Shown here: positions 34,310 to 43,760 of the stretch, one piece after another
How positions within the stretch are numbered: the stretch's first letter is position 1
Layout of the letters: each line of letters opens with the position of its first letter
Source: Clostridiaceae bacterium BL-3
GTDB lineage: Bacteria > Bacillota > Clostridia > Clostridiales > Clostridiaceae
DNA length: 64,000 bases
NCBI GenBank assembly: GCA_902809985.1
Contig: CADDXC010000001.1
Coordinates: 558,001 to 622,000, forward strand
Direction of reading: 5' to 3'
Position numbers and translations under genes: made by a program
The notes under the pieces: generated by a model
Seen by the model: the letters and a program-made list of their open reading frames with translations, nothing else
What the model was told of the DNA's origin: nothing
The model's database searches: none

Positions 34310-34960
34310 GTGTTAGAAAATAAAGTTTCAGGTTTGATAAATAGACATATTAAAAATAATTTTTGGCTGTATGTTATAAGCCTGTTATGTATTTTTACAG
34401 GTATAGTGATGGGCATATACAGTGTCAGATATATGGGAGGATTTGAAAAAAGTGATCTCGTAAGCTATCTTAAGAATTTTGCAACTGCTGTGAATTCTGG
34501 AGATTTAAATTATAAATCTATATTACTTCAAACTTTAAAAAATAATATTCCTGTAATTTTGGCTATATGGTTTTTAGGACTTACAATGATAGGAATACCA
34601 ATAATACTTATTATAGATATAATAAAGGGATTTACTATAGGATTTACTATAAGTTTTATAATAAGCCAATTAGGAATAAAAGGAATGTGGATTTCACTAT
34701 TGGGGGTTTTGCCCCAGAATATAATATACATACCCTGCATAATACTTTCATCTGTACTTGCTATGGAATTTTCACTTATGATTTTTAAAGATAGAGCGAG
34801 ACTTCAATGGAAATCACATATTTTAGTCAGTATTACCTCTTATTCTATGTCTTTTCTAATGGTATCCATGGTAATGTGTGTGGGTTTTTTTATGGAAGCT
34901 TATTTAACTCCAAATATGGTTAAACTTGTTGTAGCCAGCTTTGAAGGGATATTATTATGA
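34310..34960 (+). CDS. spoIIM: Stage II sporulation protein M
   Basis: This 216-residue protein starts at GTG 34310 behind AGGGGG. It has about five membrane helices and the family core IPVILAIWFLGLTMIGIPIILI and FTISFIISQLGIKGMWISLLGVLPQNI. SpoIIM is part of the DMP complex that thins septal peptidoglycan for engulfment. Its stop overlaps the next start (ATGA). Confidence 0.94.
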   Translation: MLENKVSGLINRHIKNNFWLYVISLLCIFTGIVMGIYSVRYMGGFEKSDLVSYLKNFATAVNSGDLNYKSILLQTLKNNIPVILAIWFLGLTMIGIPIILIIDIIKGFTIGFTISFIISQLGIKGMWISLLGVLPQNIIYIPCIILSSVLAMEFSLMIFKDRARLQWKSHILVSITSYSMSFLMVSMVMCVGFFMEAYLTPNMVKLVVASFEGILL

Positions 34961-35187
34961 TATTTAATGAGCAGGAATCAAATTTTATTATAGGGGTATT
35001 AAAGTGCTTTTTTATATTGATATTTTTTGGAATATTTTTGCCTAAGTTTATAGATACTATTTTATATAATTTTATTATTGAACCCCATTCTTACGACAAC
35101 AGCATACTGGTAAATGGTATATTCAGCAAAAATGTGGATCTGATATACAATTATATTAATGTTTTCAACGAATTTCTGAAATTTTAA
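34957..35187 (+). CDS. Small membrane protein between spoIIM and xerD-like gene
   Basis: This 76-residue protein overlaps spoIIM by four bases. One strong membrane helix spans residues 10-30 (IIGVLKCFFILIFFGIFLPKF). A small soluble tail follows. I do not recognise a family. Its overlap with spoIIM suggests co-translation and perhaps a part in the same process. In Bacillus a small gene (yqzK) also follows spoIIM, but homology is not evident here. Confidence 0.6.
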   Translation: MIFNEQESNFIIGVLKCFFILIFFGIFLPKFIDTILYNFIIEPHSYDNSILVNGIFSKNVDLIYNYINVFNEFLKF

Positions 35188-35208
35188 AATTATAACTTCA
35201 AAGAGCGG

Positions 35209-36096
35209 GTGATAATTTTGAATGGCCTTTTATTGGCTTATACAAAAGAACTGGAAAAAAAGCATATGAGTAAAAATACTATGGATGCATATGTAAGAGA
35301 TATAGATAAATTTTTTAATTTTATAAAGGATAGAAAAGAGAGTGTAGAAAAAGTAGAGATTATATCTATAATGGCTTATGTACAGTATCTTCAGAAAGCA
35401 GGCAAAGCCGTATCTTCAATAGTTAGAAATATTGTATCCCTTAGAAATTTTTACAAATATCTCATGCTTAAGGGAATTGTAAATGAAAACCCGATTTTAT
35501 ACTATCAAATTCCCAAAATAGTGCATAATGTACCGGAGGTATTGACTATAGAAGAAGTAGACAAGCTCCTTTCATCGCCGGATTTAAGCACTGACAAGGG
35601 GATAAGGGATAAGGCTATGCTTGAGGTGATGTATGCTGCTGGAATGAAAGTAATGGAACTTCTAAATCTTACGTTATATGATATAAATCTAAAATTATCA
35701 TATGTAAAATGTAGTAATTCCAAGAATAATGAGAGAATAGTGCCTATAGGTTCTGTAGCTGTGAAATATTTAAAAAAATATTTAGATATAAGGCAGGAAT
35801 TAAATGTATATAATTTGGATATTTTATTTTTAAATCTAAAGGGAGTAAAAATGAGCCGGCAGGGATTTTGGAAAATAATAAAATACTATGCAAAAGAAGC
35901 TAAAATAGATAAAAATATAAATGCCTTTACATTAAGACATTCTTTTGCCGTGCATTTACTTCAAAATGGAGCGGATATTAAATCTGTACAAGAGCTCTTG
36001 GGCCATAAAGATCTTTCCGCAACCCAGATTTATTCGTCGGTTTTGAAAAGAAATAAAATTGCTGAAGTTTATAAAAAGTCTCACCCCAGGTCATAA
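35209..36096 (+). CDS. XerD-like tyrosine recombinase with altered active site
   Basis: This 295-residue protein starts at GTG 35209; TTG 35218 is also possible. It has an N-terminal SAM-like core-binding domain and a C-terminal tyrosine recombinase domain. Lys172, Arg243, His266 (LLGHKDLS) and Tyr275 (TQIYSS) are present. The first catalytic Arg, normally in a G-[IL]-R-V-S-E-L context, is Lys147 ([10 protein letters not shown]), and the His of the HxxR motif is Phe240 (FTLRHSF). In Firmicutes this position holds xerD, the chromosome dimer resolvase. The substitutions suggest weak or no catalysis, perhaps a structural partner role. Confidence 0.8.
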   Translation: MIILNGLLLAYTKELEKKHMSKNTMDAYVRDIDKFFNFIKDRKESVEKVEIISIMAYVQYLQKAGKAVSSIVRNIVSLRNFYKYLMLKGIVNENPILYYQIPKIVHNVPEVLTIEEVDKLLSSPDLSTDKGIRDKAMLEVMYAAGMKVMELLNLTLYDINLKLSYVKCSNSKNNERIVPIGSVAVKYLKKYLDIRQELNVYNLDILFLNLKGVKMSRQGFWKIIKYYAKEAKIDKNINAFTLRHSFAVHLLQNGADIKSVQELLGHKDLSATQIYSSVLKRNKIAEVYKKSHPRS

Positions 36097-36113
36097 TGGG
36101 GGTAGGTAAAAAT

Positions 36114-36158
36114 ATAGGGGCTGCTGCACTAATCAATTAGTGTGACGGCCCTATTTGA
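36114..36158 (+). terminator. Terminator after the xerD-like gene
   Basis: An outer ATAGGG/CCCTAT stem with inner CACTAAT/ATTAGTG arms is followed by TTTGAA. The T run is short. Confidence 0.55.
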
Positions 36159-36180
36159 ATCACCAGGGTAAAAGCATAAA

Positions 36181-36282
36181 GTGAAAAACAAAAGTAAAAT
36201 AATATTATCTTTGTTTTTTGCAGTTGTATTTGGTATTTCAACTATTAGTTTCAAAAGCAGTGCAGCCGATTTAAATTTTAAC
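36181..36282 (+). pseudogene. Secreted protein, 5' fragment cut by the IS element
   Basis: GTG 36181 opens a 34-codon signal-peptide sequence (MKNKSKIILSLFFAVVFG ... SSAADLNFN) that runs straight into the left end of the IS200/IS605 element and meets a stop at 36324. A possible continuation (SQTNNEDSGYIVIDNN, 37664-37789) follows the right end of the element, but in a different register, so further small changes must have occurred. The original product was exported; its function is unknown. Confidence 0.5.
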
Positions 36283-36433
36283 AAAAAGGGCGTAATTCTC
36301 CTATCTTGTATAAGTGGGAGATGAATAGTCCTTGTTATTTTAGGTTCGATGCCTAAAATAATAACTACTTGACGAATTATTATATATGATGTATTTTAAA
36401 ATCAGTGGTAAATATATAAATGAGGTAAAATAA

Positions 36434-36832
36434 ATGGATTTAGATACAAATAATCATTCAGTATTTTTGCTAAATTATCATTTGGTATTGGTTGTTAAAT
36501 ATAGGAGAAAAGTAATAAATGATAAAATATCAAATAGGCTAAAGGGAATATTTGAGTATATATGCCCTAAATACAATATTACTTTATGCGAATGGAATCA
36601 TGATAAAGACCATGTACACCTTTTGTTTAGAGGATCACCAAATACAAATATATCAAAATTTATAAATGCTTATAAGAGTGCCAGCAGCAGACTTATAAAA
36701 AAGGAGTTCCCATCAATAAAAAAACAATTATGGAAAGAGTACTTCTGGAGTAAAAGTTATTGCCTTATAACAACTGGTGGTGTTCCAATTGATATAGTTA
36801 AGGAGTACATTGAAAATCAAGGAATGAAATGA
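36434..36832 (+). CDS. tnpA: IS200/IS605 transposase TnpA (Y1 HUH)
   Basis: This 132-residue protein starts at ATG 36434 behind GAGGT. It has the HUH pair in DKDHVHLLF (His60, His62) and the catalytic Tyr125 in DIVKEYIENQ. The full length is that of family members. It would cut and join single-stranded element ends and so can still be active, moving the element through a peel-and-paste route. Confidence 0.93.
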   Translation: MDLDTNNHSVFLLNYHLVLVVKYRRKVINDKISNRLKGIFEYICPKYNITLCEWNHDKDHVHLLFRGSPNTNISKFINAYKSASSRLIKKEFPSIKKQLWKEYFWSKSYCLITTGGVPIDIVKEYIENQGMK

Positions 36833-36841
36833 GGTGAAAAT

Positions 36842-37559
36842 GTGTTAAAAGCTTATAAATACAGGATTTACCCGAACAAAGAACAAAAATTGTATTTTGC
36901 TGGAACTTTTGGCTGTGTCAGATTTATATATAACAAAATGCTGGCTGATAGAATTAAATCATACAAGGAAAACAAAGATTTGGATATTAAAAAGATTAAG
37001 TATCCTACCCCGGCACAGTATAAAAAAGAATTTGAATGGCTTAAAGAAGTTGACAGTCTTGCTCTGGCAAATGCTCAAATGGATCTAAATAAAGCATATA
37101 AAAATTTCTTTAGAGATAAATCAATAGGTTTCCCTAAATTCAAAAGTAAGAAAAGTAACTATAACAGTTATACAACCAATAATCAAAATGGAACAGTTTA
37201 TATCAAAGATGAACATATTAAATTACCTAAATTAAAATCCATTCAGAGAAAACCAATCTATAGTTATTGAGGACTTGAAAGTTAAGAATATGCGGCAGAA
37301 TCACAGGCTGGCAAAGGCAATAAGCGAAGCAAGCTGGAGTGAATTCAGAAGAATGCTGGAATACAAGGCTGGATGGTATGGCAGAAAAATAATAGTGGCA
37401 CCCAGTAATTATGCAAGTAGTCAATTGTGTTCAGTTTGTGGATATAAGAATAGAGAAGTAAAAAATCTTGCACTCAGGGAATGGATCTGTCCTAAATGTG
37501 ACACACACCATGACAGGGATATAAACGCCAGTAAAAATCTGCTGAAATTAGCCATATAA
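36842..37559 (+). pseudogene. tnpB: TnpB RNA-guided nuclease, internally deleted
   Basis: GTG 36842 behind GAGGTG opens a normal TnpB N-terminus (AYKYRIYPNKEQKLYFAGTF, LANAQMDLNKAYKNFF) that ends at a stop near 37270. From about 37252 another frame gives the C-terminal part: [41 protein letters not shown]. The middle, about 130 residues with the first RuvC aspartate (GIDLGI-type motif), is missing and the frame is shifted. The zinc finger and the last RuvC Asp remain. It cannot form a working nuclease. Confidence 0.88.
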
Positions 37560-37667
37560 TTTTGGCAATACACTGAGGTTGGTTCGACCTTTAGAGCTTA
37601 GGTAAACTTGTTCCATTAGGAATATTGACTAAGAAGCCATCCACTTCTATAAGTGGTGGTAGTTCAC
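37560..37667 (+). ncRNA. Probable omega/reRNA scaffold at the IS right end
   Basis: In IS200/IS605 elements the region from the end of tnpB to the right end encodes the guide RNA scaffold, with the guide taken from flanking DNA. The sequence here is relatively rich in small hairpins, ending with CCACTT CTAT AAGTGG. Assignment rests on position and family knowledge. Confidence 0.4.
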
Positions 37668-37827
37668 AAACTAATAACGAAGATTCTGGTTATATCGTCA
37701 TTGACAATAATACAAGCTCTGCCTTTGTAAGTGAATTTGGTTATGAACAAATTCTTATAAATTTATTGAAATATACATTTTTAACTTGACTTCTGTAAAA
37801 AATGAGTCTTTAAAGGAGGAATTGTCC

Positions 37828-39498
37828 ATGTATAAAAAAAGAATAAATGCATTTGCAGGTATTACACTCATGTCATTAGTGCTAACTACAGCATTTACAA
37901 CTGGATTTGTTAAAGCAGCAGGTTCGGTAACGCAAATAGGTGGCTCAACAAGATATGAAACAGCAGCAAAAGTTGCTGCAGCAACTTTTGCAAACAGCGA
38001 TACCGTTGTATTGGTCTCAGGAGAAGGTTATGCAGATTCAGTAAGTGCATCTGTATTGGCCAAGAAACTGGATGCACCAATACTGCTTACAGGTTCGCAG
38101 ATGCTTGATTCTAATGCTGAAGGTGCACTGGAAAAACTAAAACCAAAGAATGTATATATTATTGGAGGTACAGGTTCCATATCCCGGTCTATTGAAGATG
38201 GATTAAAAGCATCAAATTATAAAGTAACCAGGCTTGGGGGAACTACAAGATATGAGACAAACCTGGCTATAGCAAACAAATTGGTGGATTTGGGAGTAAG
38301 CAAGGACAACATAATAGCAGTAGCAGGAACTAATTTTTCAGATGCATTGTCAGCAGCACCAGTAGCTGCTGCTGATGGGGATATATTATTGCTTACAAAT
38401 AACGATCTGAATTCAATACAGAAGACAATCGATTTTGCAAAGAATTCAAACGTTACAGTAGTAGGAACCACTACTGTAGTAAGTGATTCAATATATAATG
38501 CACTAAATGCAGATAGGAGAGTGAACGGTGGATCGGACAGATTTGCTACAAATTTAAATGTATTAAAGGCATTTGACAGTGATCTAAAGAATGACAAAAT
38601 TTATGTAGCAAATTCATCAGAAAATAGCTATTCAGATCCATTAATTGCTTCAGCTGCAGCTGGAAAGTATTCAGCACCGCTTATACTAATTGATACTGAA
38701 GGATCAAATGTAAATGCTATAGATTATATCAAAACTAAAGCTGCAGAAAATACTGAGATAGAAGCAATTGGCGGAACTGGTGTAATTCCGGCTTCTATAG
38801 TTAATGAAATAAATAGTGCCATAAGTGAAGGTAATACAATGATAACTTTTAAAGATAAAAATTTAGAACAGGCAGTAAGATTAGCTGCAAATAAGCCCAC
38901 TGGTATTTTATATAAAAGCGATGTAGATAAGGTGTTGGAAGTAAATTTTTATTATAGTAAAATAAAAGATATTAGCGGAATTGAAAATTTAACTAGTTTA
39001 CAAAAGCTTGGATTAGGTGGTAATCAGATAACCGATATAGGAGCTATCAAAAGTTTAACTAATCTAAGACGTGTTGAGTTTTCCAGTAATCAAATAAGTG
39101 ATATAAGCCCATTAAAAAATCTAATTAATTTACAGGAACTTGCATTAGGAGATAATCAAATAAGTAATATAAATTCACTGGGAAATATGACTAATTTACA
39201 AACTCTTATTTTATATAGAAATTCAATAAGTGATATAAGTCCATTAAAAAATTTGAATAATTTACAAATTCTCAATTTAAGCATGAATTCAATAAGCGAT
39301 ATAAGTCCATTAAAAAATCTAACTAATTTACAAACCCTTGATATAGGTAAAAATAATATAAAAGACATAAGCCCATTAAAAAATTTAACTAATTTAAAAG
39401 AACTTCGTATATCAGAAGGTCAATTAAGTGATAATGAAATAGATTCTTTGAAAAGTGCTTTACCAAACTTAAAGATTACAGTCGAGTATTTAAATTAA
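37828..39498 (+). CDS. Surface protein: three CWB2 repeats plus leucine-rich repeats
   Basis: Start ATG 37828 follows AAAGGAGGA; the frame opens earlier without a ribosome site. The 556-residue product has a signal peptide (cleavage near VKAAGS). Three CWB2 repeats follow at about residues 30-320 (IGGSTRYET, LGGTTRYET, VNGGSDRFATN). Then come seven or so 22-residue LRRs of the SDS22/internalin type (consensus NLTNLQ.L.L..N.ISDISPLK) to residue 535, with a short cap. The protein should be anchored non-covalently to the wall and display an LRR adhesive face. The target is unknown. Confidence 0.9.
   Translation: MYKKRINAFAGITLMSLVLTTAFTTGFVKAAGSVTQIGGSTRYETAAKVAAATFANSDTVVLVSGEGYADSVSASVLAKKLDAPILLTGSQMLDSNAEGALEKLKPKNVYIIGGTGSISRSIEDGLKASNYKVTRLGGTTRYETNLAIANKLVDLGVSKDNIIAVAGTNFSDALSAAPVAAADGDILLLTNNDLNSIQKTIDFAKNSNVTVVGTTTVVSDSIYNALNADRRVNGGSDRFATNLNVLKAFDSDLKNDKIYVANSSENSYSDPLIASAAAGKYSAPLILIDTEGSNVNAIDYIKTKAAENTEIEAIGGTGVIPASIVNEINSAISEGNTMITFKDKNLEQAVRLAANKPTGILYKSDVDKVLEVNFYYSKIKDISGIENLTSLQKLGLGGNQITDIGAIKSLTNLRRVEFSSNQISDISPLKNLINLQELALGDNQISNINSLGNMTNLQTLILYRNSISDISPLKNLNNLQILNLSMNSISDISPLKNLTNLQTLDIGKNNIKDISPLKNLTNLKELRISEGQLSDNEIDSLKSALPNLKITVEYLN
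38960..39440 (+). repeat. Tandem 66-base units coding the LRR
   Basis: The unit encoding ISDISPLKNL.NLQ.L recurs every 66 bases. Several copies share long identical stretches (for example AGCCCATTAAAAAAT and AGTCCATTAAAAAAT). Such repeats can change copy number by slippage or recombination. Confidence 0.75.
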
Positions 39499-39879
39499 CC
39501 CAGGTATAGGCGAAACCATAGATTAAAATATTTATTTAGCATAATGAATCTTTAAAAAGAATATAAAGGCTTGATTATAGGGAGCAGGCTATCAAGGTTG
39601 AGAAGATAGAGTTTTGAAATACTACTATCAAGTGCAACCAGCCTGCTTTTTTGCATTTCATAGTGAAGAAGCATTTTAAGATATAGCTGTTCTTGATATT
39701 CTGAATTATGTTTTTGTGACAATGTAATTAATCCCTCTTTCATATCTTTATAATTTATCCAATTTAGCTTTCCACTTTATTTTAATTTTATTTTATCCCA
39801 TGTATTTTTTTATTGTATTTGTGTGATAATATTAATAACTTCGGAAGGAAATACATTTTAAAGGGAGGAGAAATATTAA
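39499..39879. other. Intergenic region with a terminator and an uncertain small ORF
   Basis: The stretch is AT-rich. It holds the hairpin terminator listed at 39583-39653. A leftward 63-codon frame (39552-39743, MKEGLITLSQKHNSEYQEQL...) overlaps that hairpin and lacks a good ribosome site, so it is not called as a gene. The right part contains the ribosome site GGGAGGAG of the next gene. Confidence 0.5.
39583..39653 (+). terminator. Terminator after the CWB2-LRR gene
   Basis: AGCAGGCT (39583-39590) pairs with AGCCTGCT (39640-39647), with GGTTG/CAACC inside after a bulge, and TTTTTT follows. The loop is long (about 34 bases). Confidence 0.7.
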
Positions 39880-41091
39880 ATGAAGAAAAAGCAGAAAGCA
39901 TTGACTTTAATAAGCTTGATGTTAAATTTGATCTTTATATTAGGTATAGAAAGTATGCCTGTTAAAGCTGAACCCTTAAGTAAATCCGATAGATCGGAGA
40001 TCAAAGCTATAAAATCAGATTTGAATGTAGATGCTAAATCTGCATTGCTTATAGAGCCCTCAAGTGGAAAAATAATATTCGAAAAAAATTCTCATGAAAA
40101 ACTGGAACCAGCTTCTGTTACAAAAGTGATGACTATGCTTCTGAGTATGGAGGCTGTAGATTCCGGCAAGATATCTCTGTCAGATAAGGTTACCGTAAGT
40201 GAAAATGCAAAGAAAATGGGTGGAAGCTCTATGCTTCTGGACACAGGAGAAGTGAGAACTGTAGAGGATTTACTAAAGGGGATAGGTATAGCATCTGGGA
40301 ATGATGCAGCAGTTGCCATGGCGGAATATTTAGCCGGCAGTGAGGATGCATTTGTGAACCTTATGAATAAGAGGGCAGAACAACTTGGAATGAAGGATAC
40401 ATCTTTTAAAAATTGTACAGGATTAAGTGCAGAAGGCCATTATACCTCTGCCTATGACATAGGTATAATGTCAAGAGAACTGCTTAAACATCCTGCTATA
40501 TTGAAATATACGGGAACATATATGGAGACCATATCTGAAGGAAGAAAAAGCCCCATAGAACTGGTAAATCATAATAAACTGGTTAGATTTTTTAATGGAT
40601 GTGATGGATTGAAAACAGGTTTTACTAGTTCGGCGAAATATTGTATATCTGCTACTTCCCTTAGAGATGGAGTGAGGATGCTGGCAATAATCATGGGTTC
40701 ACCTACTTATAAGGTGAGGAATAAAGATGCTAGCATGCTTATGAATTATGGATTTTCAAAATATTCCTGTAAAAATGTCTTTAAAAAGGGAAGTAATGTA
40801 GAGAAGATCAACTTGAATAAAAGCGGGAGCAGATTTTTTATTGCCAAAGCCTCTTCAGATTTAAACGCAATAACGGAAAAGGGAAAAGATAGTAAAATCA
40901 CCTATAAGTGTATCATAGATAAAAATAAAAAGAGATATAAAAAAGATGAGAAGGTAGGATATTGTGATGTATATGTAAATGGGGAAATGGTGGGTAAAGT
41001 CGATTTACGCAGTGATAGAAATGTAAAAAGACCAGGAATATTTAGCAACTTAAAGGATAACATCAGAAATGTTTTGCCTCAGGGAATATGA
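39880..41091 (+). CDS. dacF: D-alanyl-D-alanine carboxypeptidase (DacF type)
   Basis: This 403-residue protein has a signal peptide (to about residue 30), the S11 peptidase domain with Ser79-x-x-Lys82 (ASVTKVM), Ser139-Gly-Asn141 (SGNDAA) and Lys245-Thr-Gly (KTGFTS), and a C-terminal beta domain. It trims the terminal D-Ala from peptidoglycan stem peptides outside the membrane. A DacF-type role (sporulation cortex) is possible given the many sporulation genes, but family motifs alone cannot separate DacA from DacF. Confidence 0.92.
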   Translation: MKKKQKALTLISLMLNLIFILGIESMPVKAEPLSKSDRSEIKAIKSDLNVDAKSALLIEPSSGKIIFEKNSHEKLEPASVTKVMTMLLSMEAVDSGKISLSDKVTVSENAKKMGGSSMLLDTGEVRTVEDLLKGIGIASGNDAAVAMAEYLAGSEDAFVNLMNKRAEQLGMKDTSFKNCTGLSAEGHYTSAYDIGIMSRELLKHPAILKYTGTYMETISEGRKSPIELVNHNKLVRFFNGCDGLKTGFTSSAKYCISATSLRDGVRMLAIIMGSPTYKVRNKDASMLMNYGFSKYSCKNVFKKGSNVEKINLNKSGSRFFIAKASSDLNAITEKGKDSKITYKCIIDKNKKRYKKDEKVGYCDVYVNGEMVGKVDLRSDRNVKRPGIFSNLKDNIRNVLPQGI

Positions 41092-41249
41092 TATATATGT
41101 TTTTAGTACAGAAAATATATAGTATAATAAGGTCAGAAAATTCAATTTATCCGGAAGAGAAAAGTACAAATTTGATATTTTACTGTATTGTTTTCTGAAA
41201 TTCATTGGATTTTCTGATTGCTATTTAAAAATTAGGGGAGAAAATTAGT

Positions 41250-42443
41250 ATGGAAATTTTAGAGGCATTAACTTGTGATGAGATAAAAATTGTAAATGAA
41301 ATCATGGATTTATGTAAACGCAGGGGAATAAAGTCATATATAGTAGGAGGGGCTGTTAGAGATGCTATTTTAGGTAATAAAGTAAAAGATATTGATATAT
41401 GCTTAGAGGAAGATCCAAAGGTTATTTTAGATGAACTGCAGAAATTAAAATGTTGTCAGTATCACAGTGAATTTCAAACAGCTTTTTTAGTTTTTGAAAA
41501 TGGTGTAAATATAGATCTTATAAGATGCAGAAAGGAATATTATTATATAGATGGGGCATTACCTAGAATTTCTCCATCCCGTATATATGAGGATTTGTAT
41601 AGAAGGGACTTTACTGTAAATGCCCTGGCCTACGATATTGAAAAAAAATGTATAATAGATGTCTGTGGGGGCATACAGGATTTAAAAAATAGAGTTTTGA
41701 GGAAAATACATCCTAATAGCTATAATGAAGATCCAACTAGAATATTTAGAGCTATAAAATATGCTGTGAGATATAAATTTAGTTTAAAAGACAAAGATGA
41801 AATAAAAAAATGCGTGGAAAAGGGTGTATTTAGTCTTATAAGTAATGATAGAATAGTAAAGGAAATATACCTTCTGTGCTGTGAGGAGAATTGGAAAGAA
41901 AACATTTATCTATGTAATGATTTAAAAATATTTGATGTAGATGAACGCCTCTTAAAAATTGAACTTGAGGAGGAAAACCAAGATAAAAGATATAGTTGTA
42001 CAAGCAGGGTGGATATGAGGATCCTTAAATTATTTTATTCCATGAGGGATAGAAAATATAGATCAATACTAGCTGAAAATTCAATTTTGAATAAAGAGTT
42101 GAGAAGTGCTATTGAATGTTCCAATGAAGATTCTCATGAGGCAGCTGATTTGATTATGGGTACAATGGATAATTATAGGTTATATACAATATTGAGGAAG
42201 ATGAATTATTATGAGCTTGTATTATTAAGCTGGAACTCAAAATTGAATTATAAGATATATAATTATATTTATAATTTAAGAGATTATAGGCCTTCTTTAA
42301 GTGGAAAATATATAGCTTCTAAAGGAGTAAAGGATGGAAAGTCTATAGGAAGGATCTTGAGGAGCATAATGAAAATTGAACTGAATTCTGGAATAGACTA
42401 TGGGCAAAAATATTTAACTGAAAATTTAGGAGAGAATATGTAG
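41250..42443 (+). CDS. cca: CCA-adding / poly(A) polymerase family nucleotidyltransferase
   Basis: This 397-residue protein starts at ATG 41250 behind GGGGAG. The class II nucleotidyltransferase head has IVGGAVRDAILGNKVKDIDI (metal-binding D-x-D). RRDFTVNALAYD and DPTRIFRAIKYAVRY follow. The C-terminal half is diverged. The usual product repairs tRNA 3' CCA ends; a specialised A-adding enzyme cannot be excluded. It ends exactly where scpA begins. Confidence 0.88.
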   Translation: MEILEALTCDEIKIVNEIMDLCKRRGIKSYIVGGAVRDAILGNKVKDIDICLEEDPKVILDELQKLKCCQYHSEFQTAFLVFENGVNIDLIRCRKEYYYIDGALPRISPSRIYEDLYRRDFTVNALAYDIEKKCIIDVCGGIQDLKNRVLRKIHPNSYNEDPTRIFRAIKYAVRYKFSLKDKDEIKKCVEKGVFSLISNDRIVKEIYLLCCEENWKENIYLCNDLKIFDVDERLLKIELEEENQDKRYSCTSRVDMRILKLFYSMRDRKYRSILAENSILNKELRSAIECSNEDSHEAADLIMGTMDNYRLYTILRKMNYYELVLLSWNSKLNYKIYNYIYNLRDYRPSLSGKYIASKGVKDGKSIGRILRSIMKIELNSGIDYGQKYLTENLGENM

Positions 42444-43196
42444 ATGTCTTTAAATATAAAAATAAGAAATTTTGAGGGACCCTTTGATGTACTGCTTCAT
42501 CTTATAAAAAAAAATAAAATGAGTATATATGATATAAAGATTTATGAAATCACAGAGCAGTACTTAAAATATATAAATACCATGAGGGAAATGGACTTAG
42601 ATGTAGCATCCGAGTTTATAGTAATTGCAGCTTCGCTTATAGAGATGAAATCAAAGATTTTACTTCCAGAGTCAGACTTGGAGAAAGAAAATGAAGATAA
42701 AGAGGAGGATCCTAGAAAAGAGTTAGTGGATAAATTGCTTCAATATAAAAAATTCAAGATGGCAGCTGAATTTTTAAAAGAAAGATGTGATAGAGTAGGA
42801 AAGATGTATGGTAAAAAGCCAGAGATAATTGAATCAAAAGAAGCGAGTATATCCCAAATTTTAAAGGGTGCTACCCTGTGGGATATATATGAGAGATATA
42901 CCAAGCTGATGAGAGAATATGAAAGCAAATTTAACAGTGAAGTTGTGCTCAATAAAAAGATATCTAGAGATAAGTTTAAATTGGAAGATAAAATAATTTA
43001 TATAAAAAATATTATATATAAGAGAAAAGAAGTTAAATTTTCAACTATTATAAAAAACTGTTCTTTTAAAATAGAAAAGATAATTACATTTCTTGCACTT
43101 TTGGAGCTTATAAAACTTAAAGTCATATTTGTAGTGCAAAGTGAAAATTTTAGTGAAATTTACATAGAAAGGATAAATGAGAATGAAAAGCAGTGA
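42444..43196 (+). CDS. scpA: Segregation and condensation protein A
   Basis: This 250-residue kleisin starts at ATG 42444, directly after the cca stop, with GGAGAG inside the cca end. The N-terminal motif [24 protein letters not shown] and the segment [25 protein letters not shown] are typical. It closes the SMC ring with ScpB for chromosome segregation. Confidence 0.96.
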   Translation: MSLNIKIRNFEGPFDVLLHLIKKNKMSIYDIKIYEITEQYLKYINTMREMDLDVASEFIVIAASLIEMKSKILLPESDLEKENEDKEEDPRKELVDKLLQYKKFKMAAEFLKERCDRVGKMYGKKPEIIESKEASISQILKGATLWDIYERYTKLMREYESKFNSEVVLNKKISRDKFKLEDKIIYIKNIIYKRKEVKFSTIIKNCSFKIEKIITFLALLELIKLKVIFVVQSENFSEIYIERINENEKQ

Positions 43197-43752
43197 TGAT
43201 AAAAGTAGCTGTGAGGCCACAGAGAAAGGAAAACTATCAGAGAATAAGTATTTTTCTATAATAGAGTCTTTATTGTTTGTTTCTGGTGAATCTCTTGGTA
43301 TTGAACAAATTGCATCCATAATAAAATGTAATGTAGAATTTACGAAAAATTTGATTGATGAGATGAGTAGTATATATAAAAAAGATTGTAGAGGTATAGA
43401 GATTCTAAGAGATAATAACAGATATAGGCTGGTTACAAAGGCTGAAAACAGCAGTTATGTTGAAAAACTGTTGAAGAATAATTCAAGACAAGCTTTATCT
43501 CAAGCGTCACTAGAGACTTTGGCCATTGTCGCTTACAAACAGCCTATAACGAGAATAGATATAGACGAGATAAGGGGGGTAAAAAGTGATAGAGCCATAT
43601 CCACTTTAATTGAAAGAAGACTTATAAAGGAAAATGGAAGGTTGAATGTGCCGGGAAGACCTATATTGTATGGTACTACGGAAGAATTTTTAAAATATTT
43701 TGGATTTGAAAATTTGGATAATATGCCTAATTTAGATTCTATAATTGTATGA
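43183..43752 (+). CDS. scpB: Segregation and condensation protein B
   Basis: Start ATG 43183 lies nine bases after AAAGGA; ATG 43177 is an alternative. The gene overlaps scpA. The 189-residue product has two winged helices, with [20 protein letters not shown] and the signature [27 protein letters not shown]. It dimerises and binds ScpA. Confidence 0.96.
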   Translation: MKSSDDKSSCEATEKGKLSENKYFSIIESLLFVSGESLGIEQIASIIKCNVEFTKNLIDEMSSIYKKDCRGIEILRDNNRYRLVTKAENSSYVEKLLKNNSRQALSQASLETLAIVAYKQPITRIDIDEIRGVKSDRAISTLIERRLIKENGRLNVPGRPILYGTTEEFLKYFGFENLDNMPNLDSIIV

Positions 43753-43760
43753 AGAACAAA

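Larger units (their letters stand above)
36283..37667 (+). mobile_element. IS200/IS605-family insertion sequence, tnpB defective
   Basis: The element holds a Y1 transposase gene and a decayed tnpB in the same direction. The left end has a subterminal hairpin (CTCC ... GGGAG, about 36298-36323), and the right end has the hairpin CCACTT/AAGTGG (37641-37656). It was placed after TTAAC at 36278-36282 and ends with TTCAC at 37663-37667. These five-base words probably are the cleavage sites. No terminal inverted repeat or target duplication is expected for this family. Exact ends are inferred. Confidence 0.8.

Noticed and set aside
37275..37559. Separate small zinc-finger gene after tnpB
   Set aside because: It is the C-terminal part of TnpB in another frame after an internal deletion; upstream residues IVIEDL continue without a start.
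38960..39440. CRISPR-like or noncoding tandem array
   Set aside because: The repeats are in frame, 66 bases long, and encode leucine-rich repeats.
39552..39743. Leftward 63-residue gene
   Set aside because: It overlaps the terminator of the CWB2-LRR gene, has no good ribosome site and matches no family I know.
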